The translations under genes were made by a program, and so were the position numbers. From Rhabditophanes sp. KR3021 (Eukaryota; Nematoda; Chromadorea; Rhabditida; Alloionematidae): a stretch of 64,000 nucleotides of DNA. The notes beneath the pieces were generated by a model. That model did not search any database and was not told the origin of the DNA. It saw only the letters and a list, made by a program, of their open reading frames with translations. The stretch spans positions 3,162,001 to 3,226,000 of the forward strand of contig CAUJLY010000003.1 in the NCBI GenBank assembly GCA_963281155.1. Reading direction: 5' to 3'. This document shows positions 33,902 through 47,053 of this stretch, piece after piece (position 1 is the first letter of the stretch; each line of letters starts with the position of its first letter).

Positions 33902-35425
33902 ATGGTAAATCAAAGCTTTAAAATGTATTTTAACTTATTATGCTTTTTATTTCTATCTAATCATTTTCAATTTGCAACCAGTCAAATCTCAGCAGCAGAA
34001 CTTGCCCAAATTAACCAAAATAAAAAGATTAAAATATCAGAATCTAATGATGAAAATGATATAGCTGAAATTGCAAATTCAACTTACGGAGAAGATCAAA
34101 CCAAACTACATACAGCTATCTTCAAGAACTATAAAAAACAAGTTATACCTGTTTTTAACCAGTCCCTGGATGCCTTGGATGTTGAAATCCACGTTTATAT
34201 TAACCACATTTCAGTCAATCAAAAAGAACAAACGATGGTATTCCACGGGCAGCTGTTTGCGACTTGGATGGATTCATTAGCTGTGTGGGACCCTTCAAAC
34301 TATAATAATATAAGGGTTACGTATGTAAGATTATGGGATATATGGACGCCTTCTTTCAAAGTTGCTAATTCAGCTACAGGTGTTAACCAGTATTTTGAAT
34401 TTTCCAAACGTGGCCACGCAACATTAGTTCATAAAACGACAAACATGACAAAGGTCGAAATATATCCCACCTTTAGCATTAAAGTCTCTTGTTTCTTTGA
34501 TTTTTCTGATTATCCATTTGATACCACTACCTGCCCTTTACGAGTTTATGTACCCGAAAATTTCGCTAGGATTAGACTTAAGAATTATTATGGCCTTGAT
34601 TCTTCTGTCATTTTGGGTTGGGGCAAAAAGGGGGCAAACAAGACCGTAATTTCCGATTGGGTTTTTAAAGGAGTTAACAATAATATCTCTTACTTTATCA
34701 ATGGGGAATATGTTTCGCAAATTCCCAGAGATATGTCAATCTCATGGTCTATTTATAATTGCTATGTCACTATCAAAAGATACTCTGGATATTTCTATAT
34801 TACATCATTGATACCATTTATTGGATGTTGGTTGATAGCTATTTCAACTTTTTTCTTTCAAGATCGAAGACAAAGTGCGGGAATTATGATTGCTAATTTG
34901 TTCATACAATCTATTTATCTTCATGACATGGTCAAAGACGCTCCTTCCTCAACTTTAAATCCTCCAAAGATAATTGTTGCTATGACGGTTTTATTGTTTT
35001 GTTCAGCTTATAATTTATTTGTGAATTTGGTCATTGGAGGAGACTTCTCAAAGATAAAAGAATTGAAAGACTCTAAGGAAGGATCAGAAAGTAAACCATT
35101 TATTATTAACCCACAGCAATATTATCTAGACTATACGATCCAAAATGTAATAGACTTTGTTAAAGACAGGACAACGAAAGAAACAATAGTAGCAAAAGTT
35201 ACTTCATTGGAACAAGGAATGCCTGATTTTAATGAACTAATTATAGAAACAACTGATGAAGAGCATAGCACCGATATAAAGTCTATTAAATCAGCATCCA
35301 CGGAATCTTTGAAATTGACAATAACGACTAGAAGCATCCGTTTTTCCAATATAAAAATAAGATACGTGAATGCATTTATTTATGTCCTAGTATTCATGTT
35401 CTCTTTATTATATGTTTTATTTTAA
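33902..35425 (+). CDS. Orphan Cys-loop ligand-gated ion channel subunit
   Basis: Single exon, 507 residues. Signal peptide near residues 8-27. The extracellular domain carries the Cys-loop, Cys197 and Cys211 with 13 residues between (FFDFSDYPFDTTT). WTPSFKVANSA and FHGQLFATWMD match agonist-site strands. No vicinal Cys pair is seen in loop C, so it is not a nicotinic alpha subunit. TM1 begins near YITSLIPFIGCWLIAIS; TM2 follows QDRRQSAGIMIANLF with no Glu at the inner end; TM3 is IIVAMTVLLFCSAYNLFV; TM4 is the C-terminal hydrophobic run ending YVLF. The large TM3-TM4 loop is Ser/Thr-rich. Nematodes have many such lgc orphan channels; ligand and ion cannot be told. Confidence 0.88.
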   Translation: MVNQSFKMYFNLLCFLFLSNHFQFATSQISAAELAQINQNKKIKISESNDENDIAEIANSTYGEDQTKLHTAIFKNYKKQVIPVFNQSLDALDVEIHVYINHISVNQKEQTMVFHGQLFATWMDSLAVWDPSNYNNIRVTYVRLWDIWTPSFKVANSATGVNQYFEFSKRGHATLVHKTTNMTKVEIYPTFSIKVSCFFDFSDYPFDTTTCPLRVYVPENFARIRLKNYYGLDSSVILGWGKKGANKTVISDWVFKGVNNNISYFINGEYVSQIPRDMSISWSIYNCYVTIKRYSGYFYITSLIPFIGCWLIAISTFFFQDRRQSAGIMIANLFIQSIYLHDMVKDAPSSTLNPPKIIVAMTVLLFCSAYNLFVNLVIGGDFSKIKELKDSKEGSESKPFIINPQQYYLDYTIQNVIDFVKDRTTKETIVAKVTSLEQGMPDFNELIIETTDEEHSTDIKSIKSASTESLKLTITTRSIRFSNIKIRYVNAFIYVLVFMFSLLYVLF

Positions 35426-35576
35426 TATTCTATTAAATAAATGAACTCTTATCTTTAATTCATACATTGTGGCAGATATACTTTCTTCTATTTTAAAATG
35501 CAATTGTAAAGAGAAAATAAAAAATGAAAGTCACTCATATTTATTTAAAGCAAATTTTGATTTTTGTTTGACTTAA

Positions 35577-35755
35577 TTATGGCGTCTTGTTTATTTTGAT
35601 CAACTCAATGTCAAAAATAAGTGTTGAATGGAGGAATTGCTCTAATGAAGCCCCCTTCTCCGTATCCAAGTTCTGGGCTCACAGTAATAATTGATCTTTC
35701 TCCAACTGACATTCTGGAAACACCTTGGTTCCGTCCCTTCACAACCTTTGAACAT
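35577..35755 (-). pseudogene. FKBP peptidyl-prolyl isomerase, 3' fragment with frameshift
   Basis: Minus-strand fragment after a TTTTCATAG acceptor: KGRNQGVSRMSVGERSIITV, then SPELGYGEGG and IPPF, followed one base out of frame by TLIFDIELIKINKTP and a stop. It matches the last half of FKBP12-type isomerases. The usual Trp before the QGV-like segment is Arg here, and no 5' exons are found in the next 500 bp. Likely a truncated, frameshifted gene copy; a sequence error could explain the shift but not the missing half. Confidence 0.7.
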
Positions 35756-35818
35756 CTATGAAAATGCATAGTTGTTATATAATTAGCATGTTATAATATT
35801 CAAATGTTGTTTGTATTT

Positions 35819-35950
35819 GTTACTTGTTAAATTCAACAACAACATATTTATTAATTATGAAATTTAGTAGCATCTTATTTATTGCTCACCAAATTTACCA
35901 ACATTTATTTATTATTTATCAAATTTAACACCATTTAATTATTATTTAAT
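35819..35950. repeat. Degenerate ~30-bp minisatellite
   Basis: About four imperfect copies of a unit resembling TATTTATTATTTATCAAAT followed by TTAACACCAT lie head to tail, with variants such as CACCAAATTTACCAACAT. Confidence 0.5.
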
Positions 35951-36267
35951 ATCTGGATTGACACATTTAAAACTTTTAGCACTTTACCAAATTAATTATT
36001 AGCCAAAGCTGTTTAAAAGTCAACTTTTACCAAAAAATCGTGGTGAGTCTAGAGAATAATGATTGTAAAATATTTGATCAGATAAAAAGAGATTTTAGTT
36101 TCATAGAATTTATTAATTAAATGAAGAATATATGCGGAATAAATGTATGTTTTAACAAATTTTCAATAACCGAGACACAAATAAATATGTACAATTGCTA
36201 GCTAAATAAAACTAATTGAGATTCAAAGAAAGGAAACACGTATTCAAGAATTAGTTCAAAGATATGC
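35951..36267. other. Intergenic
   Basis: AT-rich 3' flank of the minus-strand membrane protein gene. No coding signal. Confidence 0.45.
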
Positions 36268-38039
36268 TTAAAAGGATTCCAATCCGGAATCATTGTGATG
36301 ATGTCCAGTACTACTCATTGAAGAGTTGGCAGATGTGGTTGATGTCGCGTTGTTGTTATATGTTTGCTTAGCATGATTACCCATAAAAGACGGTCCACTT
36401 GAGGATCTATCTGACATGCATGGTGGTGAAATTACATCTGGACTTCTATTGCAACTTGGATGATTTTGCCAATATGGCATTGGTGGTGCATTTAAACTTG
36501 ATTTTTTATCCCAAGGAGTTTCGTAGCCACTCTCCTCAGCATCACTTCTCAAAAGATCAGCTGCCACTGAGTAGGTGTGGTCGCACATATCATACTTTGG
36601 CTTTATTATTGTTTTTTTGTTTAAGGTGGCATTGCTGGGCATGTACATATAAGGTTGATGATAATGGGAGGCAGTTATTGGCCTTGTTAATTTTACCATT
36701 GTTCGTGGCAAGGTATTGTTTGCAGACGATTCAGAAAGATTCTTTTTAAATTTAAGATGGATTTTTCTCTGTTTCATGTGAGTAACAAGAAGGCAAATGA
36801 ATGCGATTATTGTGAATAAGGCAATGATGCCTAGAATTGAAATTATGGATATGTTGAACATCTGGTCTTGAAGGAAGCTTAAAGACTGAGCTTGAGGGTC
36901 TAAGTCTGGCTGACCGATTACTGCATAAGTCGCTTCTTTTGGTTTAGGACACCATGGACATCTACTTAAATGTTTGCGAACAGTCAGTGTTGCATTGAAG
37001 CATTGTCCTTTGACCTCAACCAACATCTTGCCTTTTGACTCCTCATCTTCTTTTGGCCTAGAATCTCGTGGGTTGTTCTAAAATAAATATGGCATAAAAT
37101 GGGCTTTAACAAGTACTTGTTGTTAAAATAAATCAAAACAATGGAATAGTAAACAGACACCATTGCATCACAAATAAACCTAATTAAAGTCGCAAGTTAA
37201 ACTGTGAGGTTATGTGCAAATAGACTACTGATTAATTCGGTTATGACCTTAAAAAATCACTGAACCCAGCAGGAATCACAAGGCTAATAACAGGTGCTTT
37301 GGCACCTGCTGATCACGTATAGACACAATTCCGTTACTTGTAACAACTAGTTAACATTAAACTTACGATAAAATCTTTTGCAATTTTCTGGGTGAATAGT
37401 TTCAAGCTATGACTCTGGTCACAAATTCTCTGAAATCCATATTGAGGGTCTTGTCCTATCACTTGACATCCAAGGGTAACATCTTCAGGATCGCCGGCAA
37501 CCCAAGAAGAGACAAATGTCTTTGGTCCTTCCTATAAGCACATAAAAGAAGGTATTAAAAGTGAAATAAATCTGGAATAAACAAATTTAATAATGTATTA
37601 AAAACAAAGCGGTCATCAAGCAATCAAAGAGAGAGGTGAGGTTTGCTTTTAATAGGAAAGATTTAGTTGCGTAAACTGCAAACAGGTTAAGCCAAAACAT
37701 CTGACCAATTGTCTTTGTTCCTTTCCCGACATATTATCATTTTAATTATACTTTAATTACCTGAAACATTTGCAAAGTTATGGGCCAAGACACCGATTTC
37801 TTCTCCTCGCTAATTGACATAGATTTACTCATTTGAAGTCTTGGTTTGCCACAATTTGCTTGAGTCAAGCATCCTTGCTTCCATTCAACAGATAACAATT
37901 CAATGGTTATCCAAAATGTTTTGGAAGAAAATTCCCCTGAATCGACAATTTCATTTTCTGTTAATGAATCAGCAAAAACAGGTGAACAGTTGGCAATAAG
38001 AAATGCGACATTTATTAATATTAGTAATAAATAATTCAT
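36268..38039 (-). CDS. Type I single-pass membrane protein, unknown family
   Basis: Three exons, complement(37761..38039), (37367..37531) and (36268..37077), all phase 0, encode 417 residues. Signal peptide at the N-terminus (LLLILINVAFLIANCSPVFA). The extracellular part of about 200 residues has paired cysteines (EWKQGCLTQANCG, TLGCQVIGQ, FQRICDQS, GQCFNATL, SRCPWCPKP). One membrane segment (ISIISILGIIALFTIIAFIC) is followed by a basic stop-transfer KQRKIHLKFKK and a Tyr/Pro/Ser/His-rich tail containing YETPWD. No domain recognised; the layout suits a neuronal or epithelial surface receptor. A CGTTTGCAG acceptor 25 bp upstream of the ATG may be a trans-splice site. Confidence 0.8.
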
Positions 38040-39475
38040 CTTGGTTAAATATGTAGTAGCCTGCAAACGAAATAATGAAATGGACTTTGCTCATAAAGAC
38101 ATGTCTTATTAGGTCTTAATGATTAGGCGTGACCCAAAAAAGAGAGCGTATAAAAAACATGGCAATTAATGATGTAGTGTGAAATCAGATGCTATTATTC
38201 TAATTAATATGAACTGTGTAAAATATATCTGTGCTTAAATAATTGTAGCTTTAAAACAATGCATAGGTTCACAATTTTTGACACATTAATACAAAACATA
38301 ACATAGACTATATCCGTTCATTGCTTTAGGATTACCGATGTCATCAGATAAACAGTTAGGTAATGGGAAAGTCTTTAAAGATTGACACTTTTGTAAAGCT
38401 TGATTACAATTCGGTCACAATGTAATGAGTATACTCTTATATATTTGTCTGATTAAATCTCCATAATTTTTAATTGTTACCATACAATCAGATAAAGGGA
38501 TTTTCATTAAGTTTGTGTCAATTCTGTTAATTGGCGTGAAATGTAGCATAACACTGTATGATGAGATTAAATATGGAAATTAGTGGATGTTATTTGGAGA
38601 AACAATAATTATTGTAAAAAAGTTAAGCTGACAATAGGAGATAAACTTATGCATTTAGGTGGGATTAAGTGAATGCAGTCACAAAAACTCAAACTAATCG
38701 AAGGTAATTGAGTACGCCTGCTTACGTAAGTTGGATGTGCCTGATGATGTGAAGAGGCTCTTCTACACTAAATAGATAGTCCAAAGTGTTGATTGTTAAA
38801 GATTCCACTGTTTACTCAAAATAACAATAAACACGGCCAATGTCAATGAAAAGGTGAGGAAATTGGCAAATAAGATGTGATAAATAAAGAAGTAATATTA
38901 TAATTAAAGCAGTGGGAGTGTAAATCTTTATATAGCCCGATGATTAAATATGGGAGTTTTATATAAAACTTGATACCACTATTAAGACGGGGAGTGTCAT
39001 ATCACATACCATCTCAATAAAAGTATCAACAATACAAATACCGACAGATTCTAGAATATCATTAATGCACTTGAGCTACCAGATGGTCCCAGCCAGTTGG
39101 TGTATTAATTTGAAGAGCTTGAAGAAGCGCCAATAAATATGAAATATATCTCTAAATCATTCAAAATGCATTTTTACTCAAAAACATGAATACGCTACCA
39201 ATTCATTAATAAATACGTTAACAGCTTATCTTCTCGTTTCTCAAGATATTTATTCTATTTATTTGCAAAAGCCAAAATTAACGACTGAAAGATTAGAAAA
39301 ATAAATGATCATAATTTACAAGTTTTGTGATAAGCGATGTGTTTAACGATAACCACATAAAACTTAATGAATTATTTTGTTATTTATGGACATTCAAAAA
39401 AGCATATAAATTAAACGCATTAAAATGGATTTTATGATGGGACAAATTGGTGCCAACTTTAACATTACAAATCAA
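38040..39475. other. Intergenic, 1.4 kb
   Basis: Promoter side of the membrane protein gene. No exon supported. A short frame beginning MDFMMGQIGANFNIT at 39425 reaches a stop and may be a 5' exon of the next entry. Confidence 0.4.
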
Positions 39476-39671
39476 TGTAGGTGTCCATTAAATACTACGC
39501 AAACTTAAAAACGAAGACAAATCCTTTTCATAGAGATCTAAGGAAGACCGATAGTTGGGTTGTCAAAAAAGTGGGTAAGGTAGTTAGTGGAAGTGATGGA
39601 TTCGAATTTGGAGACTCTCCAAGACAAAGAACTGTTCGCAGTTTGAATAATCTTAGTAAAACTTCGGCAAG
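39476..39671 (+). CDS. Possible orphan exon, Lys/Arg/Ser-rich
   Basis: An open stretch of 64 codons lies between an ATGTAG acceptor-like site and a GCAAG|GTAAAA donor. It contains NPFHRDLRKTDSWVVKKVGK and SDGFEFGDSPRQRTVRSLNN, with strongly coding-like composition in an otherwise non-coding area. No downstream plus-strand exon could be linked to it over the next 11 kb. It could be an early exon of a gene with very long introns, or a remnant. Confidence 0.3.
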
Positions 39672-42600
39672 GTAAAACAATTTAAATGGATTTAAAACAT
39701 TATAAAATAATTTTGTAAACTAATTAATGAGAAAGGATTAGAAATGACGGAGAGGTGTAAATGTTTTATGCTGAGGACAAACCTTTTATTGAAAGAAAGG
39801 GATCTTTAATAATTAAATCAAATCTGTTGAGAACGTATCATCAAAATTGTTCATAAAGAGGAATAAGCCGAAATGGTTCGGGAAACGTTTTTTATTAGCA
39901 GAAACAGTACTTTTTTGTGGGCTTAGCTTAATGTTGTTATTTTGATTGTGATGTCACAACATAAACCAAATGACTAATCGTTCTTCATTTTGTCTTAATC
40001 TTCTTAAATAAACTTTGTTAAAAGGGAATTAAAGTTCGGCATGGCATGGTAAGTACCTATTAGAATCTGGTCGTGTTCAGTCTTGACCTGTATCTTAACA
40101 TAAATTGTAAACGAACTTGAGTAAGATTTTACTTTCGCGGCATCTTTATTAAGGGTGGCTCAATGACAGTTTTTATAAAGAACCTTTTAAATGTGTACAA
40201 AGAACCATTATGTTAAGCGGGTTTTGATTGTTTTGGCAAATATAATGTATCAGATAGATATAACTAAATTAACTTCCAAAAGGAGATGCTTTTTTGGGTA
40301 ATGGATAAGTAAGCACTTAAAATTAGTCAAAATTATTACTCTAATTGGTATAAATCATTTATGCTAACTCAAAAAAGCCAAAACTAAGTATGTAGGGTAA
40401 ATTATAATTTGTAGTACTTATGCGAAGTTAAAAATCACAAAAAGACGGTTTGTTTACAAAAAATCGAAAATAAGCAAATTAAAGATAGCAACTGTGTTCA
40501 GATGTTTTATACATTTTTAGAATTTAAAAAAGTACTTAGCAAAAGAAATGATTTCCATCAAACCTCTTGAAAAAGAGTGAATAAAATGATGGCCTTTGTT
40601 TCAAATGCAACACTATATATCAAGTACATGTGGTTTGAAAATTTTATATAACGCACCTACTTAAAGAACCTCTTTTGTCGTCGTTCCTTTAAACCACCTC
40701 ATTTTTTAAGTATGTACCGGTAACTTTTGATATTTGATACAAAAATTAGCAAGGTCTGGCCATGCTTATTATTATTCAATCAATTATCAAAAGGGACTCT
40801 CCTTGTTAAAAAACAAGTGAATAAAAGTAAAACACATATATTTACTAAGAAACAAAAAATGATATCAATGGAATATCTCCTGCTGAGTTACAGTTGTTTG
40901 CAATATATCACCTTTAATAGATGGCAGATCGGGGGATGATAAATAAAGACTATTAATCATATTCAAATGAGAATTGAAGTAAGCACCAAAAAATATATAA
41001 TACATATGCATTAAATCAAAAAAATTTGGTGGAGTATTCAAGAAATATACCATAATAATTTTTTACTTAAATGTGTTTAAAATACCACAACTGACATATC
41101 TAAAGAAGCTAAATCATGACAAGTCCTTTGTGATCATATGCAAAACAATGGAAATCGGCACATGCCTTTTACACTTTAAATTGTTTTAATTAATCCTCCC
41201 GTGCGCAGTCAGACTCATCCCATGCTAATGGCAACTATTAACAGATAGCCGCTAAATGGATTATCTGTTGAGCATGCACAATCTTCAAAGAATAGTTCCA
41301 TATAGTGGCCATCTAGAACAAGGCTTTAAAGTCACACTTTTTTCACTTAATTTCGTTTAATTAGTCGTGAAAATTGAGTACATACCTAATGTAACCTGAC
41401 TCTTAATAGTTTCCGATCAAAACAATAAAAGACAAGTTTTCTTAAAATAACAATACAACAATGTACAAAAAAAGGTGTTTTGTCGGAAGTTCTAGCAAAA
41501 CTTTCTGCTTAAATGTATGTGCATTTATATGAATTTATATAAAATATCTCAAATTGCATGCCGTTTTCCTAATTTTGTATAAGTATGTTTGTTTGTATTT
41601 TGGTTTTTATTAAATAAATAATTTTAAGAATACTTCACATTTTTAAGTCTTTAAGCACACAAATATATTACAATTCTGGCAAATTAAAAATATCACATTT
41701 GAGATGGTGTAAAATGAAACAATATTCAAAAATATTTATTCTTTTGATGGGACCATCATTAGCTGAGACAAAAAGACTCATTTTAACACACACTTTTTAT
41801 TCACATTTTATCACTTAAACAGTCTTTAACTTGTTTTGAATAGCTATATATCTTTCCTTAGTAATCACTTAAAACCTAAATAACTGCAAACTATCTAACA
41901 GTATGGCAAAACTCAAAAAAGAAAGAGTATTTTGGTGGGGCTGTGAATAGGATATTAAAGTGAAAAGAGTTATAAAAAAATGTGTCAGTGTTTGTTGATT
42001 TCAAATTTTTAAAAAGATTGATGCATATAGTCCTTGGGACTTAATTTATCATAAACTGTTACTAAAAAGTTGGAAATGAGTAGTGATGATTATGCAAAGT
42101 AGTCAAGGGGGAGTTTAAATGATGAATGTTAATTTTAATATTGGCCTGAAATTAATCAAAAAATGTTTCCCATCAAATTAGTGTACTATAAATACTCAAA
42201 TTATGTAAGTAAAAGTTTAAAAATGTCAAACGATGAAGTTTGACTCAGAATATCAATTGAAAACTATCTACTAACCATAGTGTATAATTAATTTTACGTA
42301 AAAAGCCAATGATGATTTCAATTTAAGCTCTCATAGTAGAGGATATTAATGAAGCGTACATTTTTGTTGTCGAATGTAGACTAATATTATGTTAATGCAA
42401 CTTTGAAATTCAACAAAACACTGAAAATGCTCAATGATAGGTGTAGTCAAAATAATTATTACTTGAAGACTGACTTCTCATTTTAATTTAGTTTAAATTT
42501 GAATGCAAAAAAAATTATTGCACAAAGTGATGGACTTTGCAAAAAGTTTTGTATGTCATAAAAGGCTAATATTTAATTTCGGATTTAAAATAAATTTTAA

Positions 42601-45600
42601 AATTTTAGATACTTTTGTGTTTATCAAGAATATAGGTATCGAATGTCTAGTTGACTGATAATGGTGAGTTTGCATTTTGACACCAAAATTTGATACATCC
42701 CATCATAACAGATGGTCAAAAAATAAATAACAATATTTAGAATAAAATATCACTCTTTCCGGTATAAAAGCATTAATTGAATAAGAAGAATTTCAACAAC
42801 CATAAACAAATGTAACATTATGTAAGATACATTAAAGCATCAAAAATACAACAAATGAAGAATATTCAAAATTACAAATGCATATTAAAGATAATAAAGT
42901 TGCATGAAGGTTATCAAACAATTTTCATCTATTCAATTAAGTGTACAAGTTTTCTGAAATGGTGTATAAAAAATATTAATATATGTAATTTATGTAATAA
43001 TCGTTGATGAAGATAATTTTTGCAATAATAACATAAATTTTTAATGCCTGCAAATATCATTTATAAGTATACACTATTAGTGGTTTAGATATTTATCTTA
43101 AATTATGTAAAATCGTGTAAATATCTTATATTTTTGTTTGAGTTTTAAATATACGTTGTAGAGTTGAATGGACGATATAAAAGTTGGTGCAAATTCCGCT
43201 AAGTAAAAAAGATGTGACATGTTTGAATGAATTACAATCACTGCAATAAAGCAATTAACTTGGTCCAGTCAAATCAAGTAAATAGCCCTGATGGAGCTTA
43301 TTATCTTGATGACATGGATTAAAATAATTGGAGTGCCATTAAATATCTTAGCTTAATACCTCCCTCATCAGATGTTATTGTCTTATTGTGAATGACAAAA
43401 AATACTACATAACTCCACATACCGTAACAGATGGTCGGGCACAATGATTGATCATCTAGGAAATATATTTGAATTTGGATAAATAAATAAGTACATGTAT
43501 GCTAAAATATTATCATTAAAAAGATGCAAGTGGGGTGGTCTGTTTCATATCACAAAAAGAGGCACGAAGGTTATTGACAAATCAAAGAAATTAATGATAG
43601 TTATAAATTTTTTACCATCAAAATAATATAAAGACAATTCAAAATATGCTTCCATTGATGTTGTTGGAGTTGCGCGGAACAAACAACACTTTTATAACAA
43701 TGCATTTGAATTTAATAAACGAAAGATCGGTGTCTTTAGAGTTAGGGTATTTAGACTGATATAATAGCCTTTAATGAGATATCATAAAATAAGTGTTCCT
43801 TACCAATTATACTGAAATTATACAAATTTACACTCTTATTTGAAACAATTCAGAAGTGGCATCAAGTTTGTACTACTCAAAAAAGACAAAAGAAGATGAC
43901 GCGGTTGTTGAGGTTGCAAGGTTGTAGTAATATCAGAAGAGGTCTAAAAGTTCAGATAGGTCTCTGCAAGATAAATCTATTATTTCAAATTAGGCAAACA
44001 ATGGAGGGAAATGTTTCCTTAATTTTTATTGCTCAAAAATAATGAGTTAAAGTTATTTTTTTCTCACAAATGACGCATAAACTTTTCACATCTTTTTATT
44101 TTATAATCACCCACCAAAACAACTGGCTCAGTAGATTTTTAGCAATTTCTTTGATTTTAAAGATTTTTTCTGTTTGATGAAGAAGATCATTTCCAAGTTA
44201 AATAAAGTAGCAGTTTTCTCAAATAGAGACACCAAGAAGTTGTGGACAGAGGGGACAAAGTAGAAAAGATTATACATAATCAATGACACAAGTTTCGGTA
44301 ATCTCAAAACAATCTTTTCTAATTCTATACTCAAAAATTTGACACCTTACTGATAAACACATTCATTATACTTACTTTGTCTTAAAGGAGGTGATACAGA
44401 CAATTTACGAATAATAAAATATATGTATAAAGTATGAATAAATAATATATAATAATATTTGGTATAAATTAAAAATGACCGTACCATGAACATGAAGACA
44501 TCCATAAATTATGATAGGCATGTTATTTCTACTTATTGACAAGGTGTGCCACCATATCACTAAAAGTTGATTGATATGTGTTTGGGAATGAACTTAAATG
44601 GACTTTTAAGATAGTACTTTTAATGCTGTGAAGATAGTATAATGGTGTAAAGATAAGTAAAATTTTAAATAACTGAAACAGATATCTTGCCTAAAAAAGA
44701 AAAAGGTACAGTCAGATTGAAAGTTTGTTTTATCTATCATTATCATGACTAGATTGCTATCAAAATCGAAATGTTGACACTCATGCCAACATACCCACTA
44801 CTGATCTTATCTCAATCATTTTTTAAGTAAACTGTTTATGCGTTGTCTTAAATACAGCTTCTAATTAAAACAGTTTATGTAATAGAGATGGATGAAAGTT
44901 GTCGGCAAGATCTAAATTGTTAGTAGTTTCAATTTAATCAAAAAACAGATAAAGCTAACAAGATGGGTGTACAGAAGCGATGAATATCTTTTTTAATGTT
45001 TGTAATTGTTGCGACAAACATTAAACGAGTCTCGGCCAAGAATAAAGCCTTTACACTTGAACTATGTCACTTCTGCCACAAAATAAGTAAAAATAAGCAG
45101 TACTTAAAATAAAATAGAGATTTCCTAGCAAATGTTTTTAAGGCAAATCAAAGAAATCATTTCACTTTTAAACTAGCATCAAATTTTATGACAAAATATA
45201 CTCACTATAAAACTTTTATTATAATATAAATGGATATCTTCTTTATGTTGAAGTGATGATAACTTACGTATAATGGCGATACTCTTATATAAAGATATTC
45301 CTCAAAGCTTTTATTTAAGAAATCAAATTTTGGTGACGTTTATAAGTTTAAGTCAATAGGTATGATCTTTTAAGGGAGTAGATAAAATTTATTTTTGGGC
45401 GCATTAATTCATCTATTAATTCACTGTATGTGTACATATTAGTCTATGTTAAATCATGATACTTGTGTGTATATTAGAGTGATATTCAGCCAATTCAAAC
45501 AACTTTGATGTTTATCTTGATGTATTAAAAAATCAAATCACATTTTTTACGATTAAACCTCAGGCTAATTTCAGTGTGTTAGTGGGTTTAAACAACTGAA

Positions 45601-46992
45601 AGGTGAATAATTAAAAGCATATCACATTCAAATAATAAAAATAATATTTATCTTTCATGATTAATAAAGAAACTTTTTTAAGGAAGTGTAAAGGAATATA
45701 CATTTTTACTATCCATTATTTGTTATCTTTAACATGTTTATCATAGTTTCAATAGAAAATCATTTTTTACAACATCAAACATAATAAAAAGGTATTTGAA
45801 TGAGATCTTGATGAAGTGAGTGTGATGCATCAACAAGACTTGATATCTGTCTTAAACTTTTATAGATACCACATTTTTTATTAGTTACAGCTTGATGTGG
45901 GAAAGCAAAGATTTTAGCTGTTTTAAAGCATGTTTTTTAAAATGAATAAGATACAACATGGTGAATGGTGTCGTTGAAAAAATTATGAAGATGTGTAAAC
46001 AAAACAAATATTAGTCAAGATGACGGGCAATTTGGGAAAAATGAATGTTCAAAATTGTGATAAAGATTTATTGTGTCAATTTTACATGTCCACAACAAAC
46101 TATTGTCCAAATATATAATTGCCTTAGCCAATGGAGACCACTTTTAACATGGCTAAACTTGATTTACAGAACATTTATTTCCAGTAATTTATTTTAAAAA
46201 GAAGAGTAGTCAAAATAGTTATAATGGCCATCTTTGAAGCACTCAACAACAAGTGTAAAATACAAATTATGGAAAGATAAGTTCCAGTAAAGATTGAGCA
46301 ACACACTAATCTCTTTATACATATGTGGTAATGTCGAGGTTATTCGCATAAAAATAAGGATGGGATAAATTAGTACTCAATATTGTTACACAATCAGTAG
46401 AATGTTGTAAATCGCTAAGAACAATTAACTTATATCATTATGCAATTCCAGTGAAATCTCATTTTTTGATTTGATTACTTCAAATTATAACAATGCATAT
46501 TCTTCCTTTCCCATGTACTTATTCTAAAGACAATATATAATGCAATAATAATACATACGGACTAATCGGATAAAATAATCCAATATAATAATAGATAATC
46601 CGTTAAACATAACATAGACAATAATAATTACGAGTACGGCGCCAACCTCAATACTTTATCACTACTTTAGTACTTGAAGAATATTTAACTACTTTATTGC
46701 ATGTTTTTATGATATTATTGGTATCTATTACTACTTCATTTATTGTCAATCAGATAATATAAGGCTAAACATTGTGATCCTACATGTGTTTAGTGATACT
46801 ATAGTAATTACAACCTCAATATTTACTAATATTTGTAAAAAGAACGGACAATGCTGATAGGTAAATGAGGAACTTTTGAATGGACGATAATTTGAATTGG
46901 ATCTAATTATGTTAATGAGAAAATTGATCACCCCGCTGAGGTCATTTGTATTGAAAATCTGTTTAGATCCGTATTTATAATGGATAAACATG

Positions 46993-47053
46993 CATGAGTA
47001 TGAATTAATAGTGTATGAGTATGAATTAATAGTGTATGAATTTGAATTAATGG
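46993..47053. repeat. 21-bp tandem repeat, about 2.9 copies
   Basis: Two copies of a TATGAGTATGAATTAATAGT-type unit (one mismatch at the start of the first) and a third diverged, truncated copy (TATGAATTTGAATTAATGG). Located in the gene-poor region. Confidence 0.8.
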
